Assembly: GCA_000023185.1 (NCBI GenBank)
Contig: CP001622.1
Coordinates: 1,302,001 to 1,366,000 of the forward strand
From: Rhizobium leguminosarum bv. trifolii WSM1325
Lineage (GTDB): Bacteria; Pseudomonadota; Alphaproteobacteria; Rhizobiales; Rhizobiaceae
DNA: 64,000 bases
Reading direction: 5' to 3'
Every line of letters starts with the position of its first letter. The stretch's first letter is position 1. Below the pieces are notes generated by a model. The model was not told the origin of the DNA. It saw nothing but the letters and a program-made list of their open reading frames with translations, and made no database searches. Positions 16,553-25,135 of the stretch are shown here, piece after piece. The translations under genes were made by a program, and so were the position numbers.

Positions 16553-17806
16553 CTACCCGGCCCGTGACAGCGTGCCCATGCGTCGTAGCGCCTCGACCTG
16601 GTCGTCGACCGTCGGCACAAGTTCGCCGGCAGTGCTGCTCGGCGTGGCCGGTGCAGGGGTTGCGGCCTCCGCTTCGCCGAAGGTGACCGTGCAGTTGCGA
16701 CCGGCGGCCTTCGCCGCATAGAGCGCCCGGTCGGCGGCCGAGATCAGCTTGTCGATATTGGCTTCGATCGAGGAGGCGAGCGCGATGCCGATGCTGACCG
16801 TGACCGGAACGATCGCTTCGCCGGTGCTGACGGGAAGACGGCAGAATTCGGTGCGGATCGCTTCGGCGATCGCCTCGGCTTCCGTCTGGTCCGCGACTGC
16901 GGCGAAGGCGGCGAATTCCTCACCGCCCATGCGGCCGAAGATGTTGTTTGGAATATACTGGCGGGCCATGCGCGCAAAGGCGGTCAGCACGGCATCGCCG
17001 GACTGGTGGCCGAAACGGTCGTTGACGCGCTTGAAATGGTCGAGATCGAAGAGAATCACCGCGACCTGGCGCTGCTCGTTATGAGCTCTTTCCTGGATGC
17101 CGTCGAAATAGCCGAGCAGGCCGCGGCGGTTGAGCACGCCGGTCAGCGAATCGGTCAGGGTGAGGGCACGCAGGTGCCGTTCGGAACGCTCCATGATCAG
17201 CCGGCAGGTGAACGCGAAGGCGATGGTCAGCAGGAAGGCGCTGGCCATGGCGGAGGCGCCGCCGAGATTGGTCGCCTCGATATCGCTCGGCAGCGTCAGC
17301 GCCATCGTCACTGCCGAGCCGAAGCACAGGCAGCCCTGGATGACGAACACGCCCATCAGCTTGATGCGGGTACGCTCACGGCGCATGTCGCCGGCGGCGA
17401 CCGCCATGGCGAGTGCCGTTGCACCCGTCGCCGAAGCAAGGTTGTAGAGCACCACCCGGTTTGAATAATCGCTGTTGACCCAGGGCAGGAAGACCCCGGC
17501 GAGCCAGATTGCCGGCGGCAGCAGTGCCCACCATTCGATCCGCTTGCGGTCGAGCGCCAGAAAACCCGCCGCCCAGGCGCTCTGGCCGAGCAGGGCGATG
17601 GCATTGCCCGCTTCTATGGAAAGCACGCTGGGGATTTCGCCGCGCAGCGCGACCATCGCAAAGCCGATGCCAGTCAGGAGGAAGCCCAGGCCCCAATAGA
17701 GATAGGCCTCGTTCCTGACGTTGTGGCGCCAGGCGACGAACAGCACCAAAGCGAGCGTCATGGCCTCGGAACACCAGATGGCGAGACCTGTAGCGATATT
17801 GAACAC
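16553..17806 (-). CDS. Membrane-bound diguanylate cyclase (GGDEF)
   Basis: About 417 residues. Seven or so hydrophobic segments fill residues 1-210 (for example FLLTGIGFAMVAL and WALLPPAIWLAGVFLPWV), followed by a GGDEF domain with GRMGGEEFAAF, an active GGEEF variant. No RxxD inhibitory site precedes it, so product inhibition by that route is unlikely. No EAL domain is present. I chose GTG at 17806 because AAGGGG lies 8 bases upstream and the protein then starts at helix 1; an ATG at 17836 (MRTDRQG) is the alternative. It makes c-di-GMP at the inner membrane in response to an unknown signal. Confidence 0.88.
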   Translation of the reverse strand: MFNIATGLAIWCSEAMTLALVLFVAWRHNVRNEAYLYWGLGFLLTGIGFAMVALRGEIPSVLSIEAGNAIALLGQSAWAAGFLALDRKRIEWWALLPPAIWLAGVFLPWVNSDYSNRVVLYNLASATGATALAMAVAAGDMRRERTRIKLMGVFVIQGCLCFGSAVTMALTLPSDIEATNLGGASAMASAFLLTIAFAFTCRLIMERSERHLRALTLTDSLTGVLNRRGLLGYFDGIQERAHNEQRQVAVILFDLDHFKRVNDRFGHQSGDAVLTAFARMARQYIPNNIFGRMGGEEFAAFAAVADQTEAEAIAEAIRTEFCRLPVSTGEAIVPVTVSIGIALASSIEANIDKLISAADRALYAAKAAGRNCTVTFGEAEAATPAPATPSSTAGELVPTVDDQVEALRRMGTLSRAG

Positions 17807-18062
17807 GGCAGCAACCCCTTGTCTGTCAGTTCGCATCCTTGCCGAGGAAGCTCGCCAGTTCCTTAATGCTGCTGCGCTGCGGCATTGTTTTAGGCCGATA
17901 TCTGCCGGTAGGCTTTCCGTTGGGTAAACGTGTATGAGCACAGTCGAATAGAGTAAGCCTTCCTTCATCCTGTCATGGAGAAAAGCCGGGGGAGACCGCG
18001 CTAGGGTCTCGCCGTTAACAGGCGTTTGAGGGAAAGAGGCTACCAGGAGCCGAAGCACCAAT

Positions 18063-18125
18063 GCACGTCGCCCGGAAGTGTGCAGCGGTTCCGGGATAAC
18101 GACAGTATGAAAAGAAGGAGCTTAG
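18063..18125 (+). repeat. Rhizobial intergenic palindromic repeat, copy 1
   Basis: GCACGTCGCCCGGAAGTGTG, then CCCGGAA/TTCCGGG arms (18071-18077 with 18089-18095), then ATAACGACA and an AAAGAAGGAGC tail. It shares the core and the tail pattern with 28413-28482. It matches what I recall of the RIME-type palindromes scattered between genes in Rhizobium. It lies in the 452-base gap 17807-18258. Confidence 0.65.
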
Positions 18126-18164
18126 CCACCTCGCCCGCCTTCTTAACGTTATCCGCATGCGTGT

Positions 18165-18197
18165 CTTGAAGAGGAGGGCCGGGACACTCTATGTAGG
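18165..18197 (+). promoter_or_regulatory. Candidate RpoH (heat-shock) promoter of clpP
   Basis: CTTGAA (18165-18170), a 17-base spacer and TCTATGTAGG (18188-18197) fit the rhizobial RpoH pattern (CTTGAA and CYTATNTNNG) with one mismatch in the second box. The predicted start is ~55 bases upstream of clpP. Confidence 0.6.
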
Positions 18198-18258
18198 GGT
18201 AAGATATTTTTTCTTTGATTCCCGGCGTCGGCCGGCGAGACGTTGACAAAGGACGCAC

Positions 18259-18888
18259 ATGAGAAACCCAGTCGATACCGCAATGGCCCTCGTTCCGATG
18301 GTCGTGGAACAGACCAACCGCGGTGAACGCTCCTACGACATCTATTCCCGCCTGTTGAAGGAACGCATCATCTTCCTGACGGGTACCGTCGAGGACCATA
18401 TGGCGACGCTCGTCTGCGCCCAGCTGCTTTTCCTCGAGGCCGAAAACCCGAAGAAGGAGATCGCCCTCTACATCAATTCGCCCGGTGGCGTCGTCACCGC
18501 CGGTATGGCGATCTACGATACGATGCAGTTCATCAAGCCCGCGGTTTCGACGCTCTGCATCGGCCAGGCCGCGTCCATGGGCTCGCTGCTGCTGGCGGCC
18601 GGCCACAAGGACATGCGCTTCGCCACGCCGAACTCCCGCATCATGGTGCATCAGCCATCGGGCGGCTTCCAGGGCCAGGCGTCAGACATCGAGCGTCATG
18701 CCCGCGACATCCTCAAGATGAAGCGCCGCCTGAACGAGGTCTACGTCAAGCACACCGGCCGCACCTACGAGGAAGTTGAAAAGACGCTCGATCGTGACCA
18801 TTTCATGGATGCGGACGAAGCCCAGAGCTGGGGCGTGATCGACAAGGTTCTGACGTCGCGCCTCGAAATGGAAGGCGAACAGGCCTAG
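18259..18888 (+). CDS. clpP: ATP-dependent Clp protease proteolytic subunit
   Basis: The product is 209 residues. The catalytic triad is visible as S106 in GQAASMGS, H131 in MVHQPSGG and D180 in LDRDHF. The N-terminus [20 protein letters not shown] includes the short propeptide removed on maturation. It assembles as a tetradecameric serine protease with ClpX or ClpA. AAAGGA lies before the ATG. clpX follows after a 303-base gap, the usual alphaproteobacterial order. In Caulobacter, a relative, ClpXP drives CtrA turnover; the same may hold here. Confidence 0.98.
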   Translation: MRNPVDTAMALVPMVVEQTNRGERSYDIYSRLLKERIIFLTGTVEDHMATLVCAQLLFLEAENPKKEIALYINSPGGVVTAGMAIYDTMQFIKPAVSTLCIGQAASMGSLLLAAGHKDMRFATPNSRIMVHQPSGGFQGQASDIERHARDILKMKRRLNEVYVKHTGRTYEEVEKTLDRDHFMDADEAQSWGVIDKVLTSRLEMEGEQA

Positions 18889-18986
18889 TAATTAATAGGG
18901 ATGGTGTTTTCCTCGCCACAGTTCTATCCCATTTGTGATTGAACAAGGGCTTTCATACGGCGACGAAGACGCTAATAGTAGCTATT

Positions 18987-19018
18987 AATGCTATGTTGAA
19001 TTTTTATGACATAGCATT
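18987..19018 (+). repeat. Perfect 10-bp inverted repeat between clpP and clpX
   Basis: AATGCTATGT (18987-18996) and ACATAGCATT (19009-19018) form perfect arms around a 12-base T-rich loop. Just upstream TAATAG/CTATTA form an overlapping smaller palindrome. No U-tract follows, so it is more likely an operator or mRNA-processing hairpin than a terminator. The remaining clpP-clpX gap shows no gene. Confidence 0.6.
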
Positions 19019-19191
19019 CGGCATTCGAAGGGGAGTTCGTTGCCGCCGGGACCAGGACATGATTGGTTGGGCCCGGTTCGTAGCCCCTGAAGCCCTTCTC
19101 GGCAAAGGCTCCGGAAACGGAGTGCCGCCAGGAGCTGATAGAGTGGACCGCGATTTCGCCTTGAAATGCGGCGTGCTGGAAGGAAAGTGAT

Positions 19192-20469
19192 ATGAGCAAG
19201 GTCAGCGGCAGCAACGGCGGCGACTCCAAGAACACTCTTTATTGTTCGTTCTGCGGAAAGAGCCAGCACGAAGTCCGGAAACTGATTGCCGGACCGACCG
19301 TCTTCATCTGCGATGAATGCGTCGAATTGTGCATGGACATCATCCGCGAGGAGAACAAGTCCTCGATGGTCAAGTCCCGCGACGGCGTTCCGACGCCCCA
19401 GGACATCATCAAGGTCCTCGACGAATACGTCATCGGCCAGCGGCAGGCGAAGAAGATCCTGTCGGTTGCCGTTCACAACCATTACAAGCGCCTGGCGCAC
19501 GCCTCCAAGAACGGCGAAGTCGAGCTGGCGAAGTCGAACATCATGCTCGTCGGCCCGACCGGCTGCGGCAAGACCTATCTTGCTCAGACGCTCGCCCGCA
19601 TCATCGACGTTCCCTTCACCATGGCCGACGCGACGACGCTGACCGAGGCCGGTTATGTCGGCGAGGATGTCGAAAACATCATCCTGAAGCTGCTGCAGTC
19701 GGCCGACTACAACGTCGAGCGTGCGCAACGCGGCATCGTCTACATCGACGAAGTCGACAAGATTTCGCGCAAGTCCGACAACCCGTCGATCACCCGTGAC
19801 GTCTCGGGCGAGGGCGTGCAGCAGGCGCTGCTGAAGATCATGGAAGGTACGGTCGCTTCCGTTCCGCCGCAGGGCGGACGCAAGCACCCGCAGCAGGAAT
19901 TCCTGCAGGTCGACACGACGAACATCCTGTTCATCTGCGGCGGCGCTTTTGCCGGCCTCGACAAGATCATCTCTGCCCGTGGCGAGAAGACCTCGATCGG
20001 CTTCGGCGCCTCGGTCAAGTCGCAGGATGACCGCCGCGTCGGCGAGGTCCTGCGCGAACTGGAGCCTGAAGATCTGGTCAAGTTCGGCCTCATCCCTGAG
20101 TTCATCGGCCGTCTGCCGGTTCTGGCGACGCTCGAGGACCTCGATGAGGACGCGCTGATCCAGATCCTGTCCGAGCCGAAGAATGCGCTGATCAAGCAGT
20201 ATCAGCGCCTGTTCGAGATGGAAGACGTGGAACTGAACTTCCACGAGGACGCTCTTCGCGAAATCGCCCGCAAGGCGATCGTGCGCAAGACCGGCGCCCG
20301 CGGCCTTCGCTCGATCATGGAGAAGATCCTGCTCGACACGATGTTCGAACTGCCGACGCTGGAAGGCGTGCGCGAGGTCGTCATCTCCGAGGAAGTGGTG
20401 CGCGGTTCGGCCCGTCCGCTTTACATCTATGCCGATCGCCAGGAAGAAAAGGCCAACGCTTCGGCGTGA
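19192..20469 (+). CDS. clpX: ATP-dependent Clp protease ATPase subunit ClpX
   Basis: The product is 425 residues. The N-terminal C4 zinc finger uses C18, C21, C40 and C43 (YCSFCGK ... [10 protein letters not shown]). Walker A is GPTGCGKT, Walker [11 protein letters not shown], and the substrate pore loop GYVG lies in [12 protein letters not shown]. It unfolds tagged substrates and feeds them to ClpP. AAGGAAAG precedes the ATG. An intrinsic terminator follows, separating it from lon. Confidence 0.98.
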   Translation: MSKVSGSNGGDSKNTLYCSFCGKSQHEVRKLIAGPTVFICDECVELCMDIIREENKSSMVKSRDGVPTPQDIIKVLDEYVIGQRQAKKILSVAVHNHYKRLAHASKNGEVELAKSNIMLVGPTGCGKTYLAQTLARIIDVPFTMADATTLTEAGYVGEDVENIILKLLQSADYNVERAQRGIVYIDEVDKISRKSDNPSITRDVSGEGVQQALLKIMEGTVASVPPQGGRKHPQQEFLQVDTTNILFICGGAFAGLDKIISARGEKTSIGFGASVKSQDDRRVGEVLRELEPEDLVKFGLIPEFIGRLPVLATLEDLDEDALIQILSEPKNALIKQYQRLFEMEDVELNFHEDALREIARKAIVRKTGARGLRSIMEKILLDTMFELPTLEGVREVVISEEVVRGSARPLYIYADRQEEKANASA

Positions 20470-20495
20470 GCTTGGGCTTTCGTGTGATTATTTTG

Positions 20496-20525
20496 GGGGC
20501 TTGCCATTGGCAGGCCCCTTTCTAT
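20496..20525 (+). terminator. Rho-independent terminator after clpX
   Basis: A 10-bp stem with one T-G pair, GGGGCTTGCC/GGCAGGCCCC (20496-20505 with 20509-20518), followed by TTTCTATTT. The following stretch to lon (to 20870) contains no gene I can support. Confidence 0.8.
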
Positions 20526-20761
20526 TTGAAAAACCATGCGAAGCGCTGTTAGTATTTGCCGGTGGGAACCGAAATTGCCTTTGCCGATGTTGCGGAAGGG
20601 GTCGTGCTTGGCAATGATGCAATGATCCGTAAGCCTCTTGCTGGCGTTTGCATTTTAGCCGGGTCGGAAGTGGTAAGCGCCGGTCCAGCCACGCGCTTCA
20701 TAGTGTTGGCGTTCCGTTGTAATAAAGCTGTCACATCCGAGGGACGCGGGCGTTAGCGTGG

Positions 20762-20803
20762 CTTGAAAAGCGTAGTCAGAACCTCCACTTGTAGCAACAA
20801 GTG
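20762..20803 (+). promoter_or_regulatory. Possible heat-shock promoter and leader hairpin of lon
   Basis: CTTGAAA (20762-20768), 13 bases and CCTCCACTT resemble an E. coli-type sigma32 promoter; the second box is a weaker fit to rhizobial RpoH sites. A perfect 7-bp hairpin CACTTGT/ACAAGTG (20786-20792 with 20797-20803) overlaps the predicted start region, 68 bases before the lon ATG. Confidence 0.35.
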
Positions 20804-20870
20804 AGATTGCCGGCCGGTCCCAAGCGGCCGTGCAGAGAGCCCGGCAACGGGACGATGGAAAGGACATAAA

Positions 20871-23288
20871 ATGACGAAGAAAACGTCTGTAGCGAGCAGC
20901 ACCGCCTACCCTGTTCTGCCCCTGCGCGACATCGTGGTTTTCCCGCATATGATCGTGCCGCTGTTCGTCGGACGGGAAAAGTCGATCCGTGCGCTCGAAG
21001 AGGTCATGGGTTCCGACAAGCAGATCATGCTGGTAACGCAGATCAATGCTAGCGACGACGATCCGGATCCTTCCGCGATCCACAATGTCGGCACCGTGGC
21101 GAACGTGCTGCAGCTCTTGAAGCTGCCCGACGGCACCGTGAAGGTTCTGGTGGAAGGCCGCGCCCGCGCCGAGATCGACACCTATACCAGCCGCGAGGAT
21201 TTCTATGAGGCGCTCGGCCATGTGCTCGAGGAGCCGCACGACGATCCGGTCGAACTGGAAGCCCTGTCGCGTTCGGTCGTCTCCGAATTCGAGAGCTATG
21301 TGAAGCTCAACAAGAAGATTTCGCCCGAAGTGGTCGGCGCCGCCAGCCAGATCGACGACTATTCCAAGCTCGCCGATACGGTTGCCTCGCATCTGTCGAT
21401 CAAGATCACCGAGAAGCAGGAGATGCTGGAGACCACCAGCGTCAAGCAGCGCCTCGAAAAGGCTCTCGGCTTCATGGAAGGCGAGATCTCGGTCCTGCAG
21501 GTCGAAAAGCGCATCCGTTCGCGCGTCAAGCGCCAGATGGAAAAGACCCAGCGCGAATACTACCTCAATGAACAGATGAAGGCGATCCAGAAGGAACTCG
21601 GAGACGGCGAAGAAGGCCGCGACGAGATGAGCGAACTGGAAGAGCGCATCTCCAAGACCAAGCTGTCCAAGGAAGCCCGTGAAAAGGCCGATGCGGAGCT
21701 GAAGAAGCTGCGCCAGATGAGCCCGATGTCGGCGGAAGCCACCGTGGTGCGCAATTATCTGGACTGGCTGCTCGGCATTCCCTGGGGCAAGAAGTCGAAG
21801 ATCAAGGCCGATCTCAACAATGCCGAGAAGATCCTCGAAGCCGATCACTTCGGTCTCGACAAGGTCAAGGAGCGCATCGTCGAATATCTGGCCGTGCAGG
21901 CCCGCGCCACCAAAATCAAGGGCCCGATCCTCTGCCTCGTCGGCCCTCCGGGCGTCGGCAAGACCTCGCTCGCCCAGTCGATCGCCAAGGCGACCGGCCG
22001 TGAGTATGTGCGTATGGCGCTTGGCGGCGTTCGTGACGAAGCCGAAATCCGCGGTCACCGCCGCACCTATATCGGCTCTATGCCCGGCAAGGTCATCCAG
22101 TCGATGAAGAAGGCTAAGAAGTCCAACCCGCTATTCTTGCTCGACGAAATCGACAAGCTCGGCCAGGACTATCGCGGCGATCCGTCTTCGGCTCTGCTCG
22201 AAGTGCTCGATCCGGCGCAGAACATGACCTTCATGGATCACTATCTGGAAGTCGAATACGACCTGTCGGATGTGATGTTCATCACGACGGCGAATACGCT
22301 GAACATTCCAGCGCCTCTGATGGACCGCATGGAGATCATCCGTATCGCCGGCTACACAGAGGATGAAAAGCGCGAAATCGCCAAGCGGCACCTGTTGCCG
22401 AAGGCCATCAAGGAACATGCGTTGCAGCCGGAAGAATTCTCGGTCAGTGACGACGCCCTGATGTCGATCAGCCAGCATTACACCCGCGAAGCCGGCGTCC
22501 GCAACTTCGAGCGCGAGCTGATGAAACTCGCCCGCAAGGCGGTCACCGAGATCATCAAGGGCAAGACGAAGGCCGTTCACGTGACGGCTGCCAACATCTC
22601 CGACTATCTGGGCGTCCCGCGCTTCCGCCATGGCGAAGCAGAGGGCGAGGATCAGGTTGGCGTCGTGACCGGTCTTGCCTGGACGGAAGTCGGCGGCGAG
22701 CTGCTGACCATCGAAGGTGTGATGATGCCGGGCAAGGGCCGCATGACGGTCACCGGCAATCTGAAGGAAGTCATGAAGGAATCGATCTCGGCAGCGGCCT
22801 CCTATGTCCGCTCGCGCGCTGTCGATTTCGGCATCGAGCCGCCGCGCTTCGACAAGAGCGACATCCACGTGCACGTGCCGGAAGGCGCAACCCCGAAGGA
22901 TGGTCCCTCGGCTGGTGTCGCCATGGCAACCGCGATCGTCTCGATCATGACCGGCATCCCCGTGGACAGGCATGTGGCCATGACCGGTGAAATCACGCTT
23001 CGTGGCCGTGTGCTGCCGATCGGCGGTCTCAAGGAAAAGCTGCTCGCAGCGCTTCGCGGCGGCATCAAGAAGGTGCTGATTCCGGAGGAAAACGCCAAGG
23101 ACCTGGCGGAGATTCCTGACAACGTGAAGAACAACATGGAGATCATCCCGGTATCCCGCATGGGCGAGGTGATCAAGCACGCGCTGATCCGGCGGCCGGA
23201 GCCAATCGAATGGGATGGCACGGTGGAAACGCCGGTCATCACATCGGTCGAAGGCCTCGATGAGACAGGCGCAACCATAGCGCATTGA
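20871..23288 (+). CDS. lon: ATP-dependent protease La (Lon)
   Basis: The product is 805 residues, a normal LonA length. The N-terminal substrate domain starts at YPVLPLRDIVVFPHMIVPLF. The AAA+ module has Walker A GPPGVGKTS and Walker B NPLFLLDEIDKL. The C-terminal Ser-Lys protease dyad lies in PKDGPSAGVAMATA and GLKEKLLAALRGGIKK. It degrades misfolded and regulatory proteins in the cytoplasm. AAAGGAC precedes the ATG. It is bracketed by terminators, so it forms its own transcription unit. Confidence 0.98.
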   Translation: MTKKTSVASSTAYPVLPLRDIVVFPHMIVPLFVGREKSIRALEEVMGSDKQIMLVTQINASDDDPDPSAIHNVGTVANVLQLLKLPDGTVKVLVEGRARAEIDTYTSREDFYEALGHVLEEPHDDPVELEALSRSVVSEFESYVKLNKKISPEVVGAASQIDDYSKLADTVASHLSIKITEKQEMLETTSVKQRLEKALGFMEGEISVLQVEKRIRSRVKRQMEKTQREYYLNEQMKAIQKELGDGEEGRDEMSELEERISKTKLSKEAREKADAELKKLRQMSPMSAEATVVRNYLDWLLGIPWGKKSKIKADLNNAEKILEADHFGLDKVKERIVEYLAVQARATKIKGPILCLVGPPGVGKTSLAQSIAKATGREYVRMALGGVRDEAEIRGHRRTYIGSMPGKVIQSMKKAKKSNPLFLLDEIDKLGQDYRGDPSSALLEVLDPAQNMTFMDHYLEVEYDLSDVMFITTANTLNIPAPLMDRMEIIRIAGYTEDEKREIAKRHLLPKAIKEHALQPEEFSVSDDALMSISQHYTREAGVRNFERELMKLARKAVTEIIKGKTKAVHVTAANISDYLGVPRFRHGEAEGEDQVGVVTGLAWTEVGGELLTIEGVMMPGKGRMTVTGNLKEVMKESISAAASYVRSRAVDFGIEPPRFDKSDIHVHVPEGATPKDGPSAGVAMATAIVSIMTGIPVDRHVAMTGEITLRGRVLPIGGLKEKLLAALRGGIKKVLIPEENAKDLAEIPDNVKNNMEIIPVSRMGEVIKHALIRRPEPIEWDGTVETPVITSVEGLDETGATIAH

Positions 23289-23330
23289 GTGGCCTTTGCC
23301 ACATTTATGCCCAATTGGCCCAAAACACGG

Positions 23331-23361
23331 AAAAAGGCTGGCGGAAACGCCAGCCTTTTTT
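23331..23361 (+). terminator. Rho-independent terminator of lon
   Basis: GGCTGGCG/CGCCAGCC (23336-23343 with 23348-23355) with a GAAA tetraloop, flanked by AAAAA on the left and TTTTTTG on the right. A textbook terminator. Confidence 0.92.
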
Positions 23362-23494
23362 GTGAAAACGTCATGTAGACGCTTGCTTTTCCTTGATTTG
23401 CAGGGCTTTTGGGTTTTCGGCGGGCCTGATGAAACCTATTCTGCGCCTAGCTTACTTTTGAGTCGTTTCATACCATTTAGAAAGGGGTGGAAAC

Positions 23495-23770
23495 ATGAAC
23501 AAGAATGAACTCGTGTCCGCAGTAGCCGAAAAGGCAGGACTGACGAAGTCTGACGCGGCTTCCGCTGTTGACGCGGTTTTCGACGTTGTCCAGGCTGAAC
23601 TCAAGAACAAGGGCGACATTCGCCTCGCGGGTTTCGGCAGCTTCACCGTTTCTCATCGTGCCGCATCGAAGGGCCGTAACCCGTCGACGGGCGCTGAAGT
23701 CGACATTCCGGCTCGCAACGTGCCGAAATTCACGCCCGGCAAGGGCCTGAAGGACGCCGTCAACGGCTGA
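23495..23770 (+). CDS. hupB: HU-family DNA-binding protein
   Basis: The product is 91 residues, the usual HU size. MNKNELVSAVAEKAGLTKSD is the HU N-terminal helix pair; GDIRLAGFGSFTV and the beta-arm GRNPSTGAEVDIPARNVPKF carry the DNA-binding signature. It bends and compacts chromosomal DNA. AAAGGGGTGG precedes the ATG. The lon-hupB order is common in Proteobacteria. A strong terminator follows 50 bases after the stop. Confidence 0.97.
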   Translation: MNKNELVSAVAEKAGLTKSDAASAVDAVFDVVQAELKNKGDIRLAGFGSFTVSHRAASKGRNPSTGAEVDIPARNVPKFTPGKGLKDAVNG

Positions 23771-23820
23771 TCTGAGATTATCCGCCAGCCGGAAACGAGA
23801 CCGGTTGTGTAGGATTTGAG

Positions 23821-23850
23821 AGGGGTTCGGCTTTGCCGGACCCCTTTTGT
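23821..23850 (+). terminator. Rho-independent terminator of hupB
   Basis: An 11-bp stem AGGGGTTCGGC/GCCGGACCCCT with one wobble pair (23821-23831 with 23835-23845), followed by TTTTG. Confidence 0.88.
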
Positions 23851-23895
23851 TTGGGCGGATCTTGCCGTCGCGGGGGCTTTGATCTACGACAGTTC

Positions 23896-24044
23896 TGTTC
23901 TCAGGGCGGGGTGAAACTCCCCACCGGCGGTAAGGGTTTCGGCCTGAGCCCGCGAGCGCCTTCTTTCGCGCCCATGCGGAGGAGGGGTCAGCAGATCCGG
24001 TGTGATTCCGGAGCCGACGGTTAAAGTCCGGATGGAAGAGAATG
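23896..24044 (+). ncRNA. FMN riboswitch (RFN element)
   Basis: All conserved RFN blocks are present in order: TTCTCAGGGCGGGGTGAAA, CCCCACCGGCGGTAAG, GAGCCCGCGAGCG, GTCAGCAGATCCGGTG, ATTCCGGAGCCGACGGTTAA and GTCCGGATGGAAGAGAA. The closing helix TTCTC (23898-23902) pairs with GAGAA (24038-24042). Downstream, AGGGCA/TGCCCT (24061-24076) sits inside a GCCACG/CGTGGC helix (24052-24057 with 24089-24094), the probable expression platform. It should switch off ribN when FMN is plentiful. Confidence 0.96.
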
Positions 24045-24138
24045 AGTGTCGGCCACGCGGAGGGCAGGGTTGCCCTGTGTCGCTTGGTCGTGGCTCATGC
24101 GTCCTGATTTATGTTGGTCCCTGTTTTGGATGAAAGAC

Positions 24139-25050
24139 ATGAATCAGACTTCTGTTGCCGTCGAGCCGTCCCGCGCCGTTGTCGGTGCCATCTGGATGGT
24201 CCTTGCCGGCATTGCCTTTTCGCTTCTCAACGTCGTCACCCAATGGCTGACGATGAAGCTTGCCTTTCCCTCGGCGTCCGCAGCCTTCTGGCAATATGGC
24301 TTCGCCTTCCTGTTTTCGCTGCCGTTCCTGAAGAGGCGCGGCCTTGCGGCGATGCGCACGCACTATCCTTGGCGTCACCTCGCGCGCGTCGCGCTTGCCG
24401 CGCTCGGCGTCGAGGCCTGGGTCGCCGGCCTTGCCACGGTGCCGATCTGGCAGGCGATCGCACTGGTGATGACCTCGCCCTTCTTCATCATTCTGGGCGC
24501 CCGGCTTTTCCTCGGGGAGCGCGTGGGCCCGGCCCGCTGGGCCGCGACGGCAGCGGGTTTCACCGGAGCGATGATCATTCTGCAGCCATGGTCTGATGGT
24601 TTTGGCTGGGCGGCTCTCTTGCCTGTGCTTTCGGCGCTGCTGTGGGGCGCCTCGTCGCTGATCACCAAGAGCCTGACAGGCATCGAACGGCCAGAGACGA
24701 TCACCGTCTGGCTGCTCGTTCTGCTGACGCCGATAAATGGCGGGCTGGCGCTTGCGGCAGGCTTTGCAGTGCCGACGGGCGCAACCCTTGCCCTGTTCCT
24801 GCTGGCGGGGCTGCTGACCGCGGTAGCGCAGTATTTCCTGACGCTAGCCTATGCCGCAGCGGATGCCGCCTATGTCCAGCCGTTCGACGATCTGAAGCTG
24901 CCGTTGAACGTGCTGGCCGGTTGGCTGTTCTTCGGTTATGCGCCGGCGGGTTATCTCTGGCTGGGAGCGGCTCTCATCTTGTCTGCTTCGCTGTTCATCA
25001 TGCGAAACGAGATGCGCCGGGAGCGCAAACCAGAGCCTGACATGATCTGA
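24139..25050 (+). CDS. ribN: Riboflavin importer RibN (EamA/DMT family)
   Basis: The product is 303 residues with ten hydrophobic helices in two EamA repeats (AIWMVLAGIAFSLLNVVTQW at the first helix, ALLPVLSALLWGASSLITKS in the second repeat). The family alone says only DMT transporter. The FMN riboswitch directly upstream identifies it as RibN, the riboflavin importer first described in Rhizobium leguminosarum. It supplies riboflavin from outside the cell for FMN and FAD. I chose the ATG at 24139 (MNQTSVAV) behind GGATG; 24130 is an alternative. A perfect PhoB box for the next gene starts 16 bases after its stop. Confidence 0.93.
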   Translation: MNQTSVAVEPSRAVVGAIWMVLAGIAFSLLNVVTQWLTMKLAFPSASAAFWQYGFAFLFSLPFLKRRGLAAMRTHYPWRHLARVALAALGVEAWVAGLATVPIWQAIALVMTSPFFIILGARLFLGERVGPARWAATAAGFTGAMIILQPWSDGFGWAALLPVLSALLWGASSLITKSLTGIERPETITVWLLVLLTPINGGLALAAGFAVPTGATLALFLLAGLLTAVAQYFLTLAYAAADAAYVQPFDDLKLPLNVLAGWLFFGYAPAGYLWLGAALILSASLFIMRNEMRRERKPEPDMI

Positions 25051-25065
25051 CGCAAAATGCCGCAT

Positions 25066-25083
25066 CTGTCATGCCTCTGTCAT
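25066..25083 (+). promoter_or_regulatory. Perfect PhoB box upstream of the phytase-like gene
   Basis: CTGTCAT (25066-25072), GCCT, CTGTCAT (25077-25083): both half-sites match the PhoB consensus at every position, 53 bases upstream of the start codon at 25136. Confidence 0.85.
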
Positions 25084-25135
25084 GCCGCTCGCGCAGAAAA
25101 CTCATGTTTCGAATGTTCGACACATGGGGGATTTC

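Noticed and set aside
18939..19190. 83-codon frame ending just before clpX
   Set aside because: TTG start without ribosome site, overlaps the clpX leader and its inverted repeats, no recognisable features.
20556..20756. A 66-codon frame upstream of lon (TTG start)
   Set aside because: No ribosome site, weak start codon, an open antisense frame of similar length, and no recognisable protein features.
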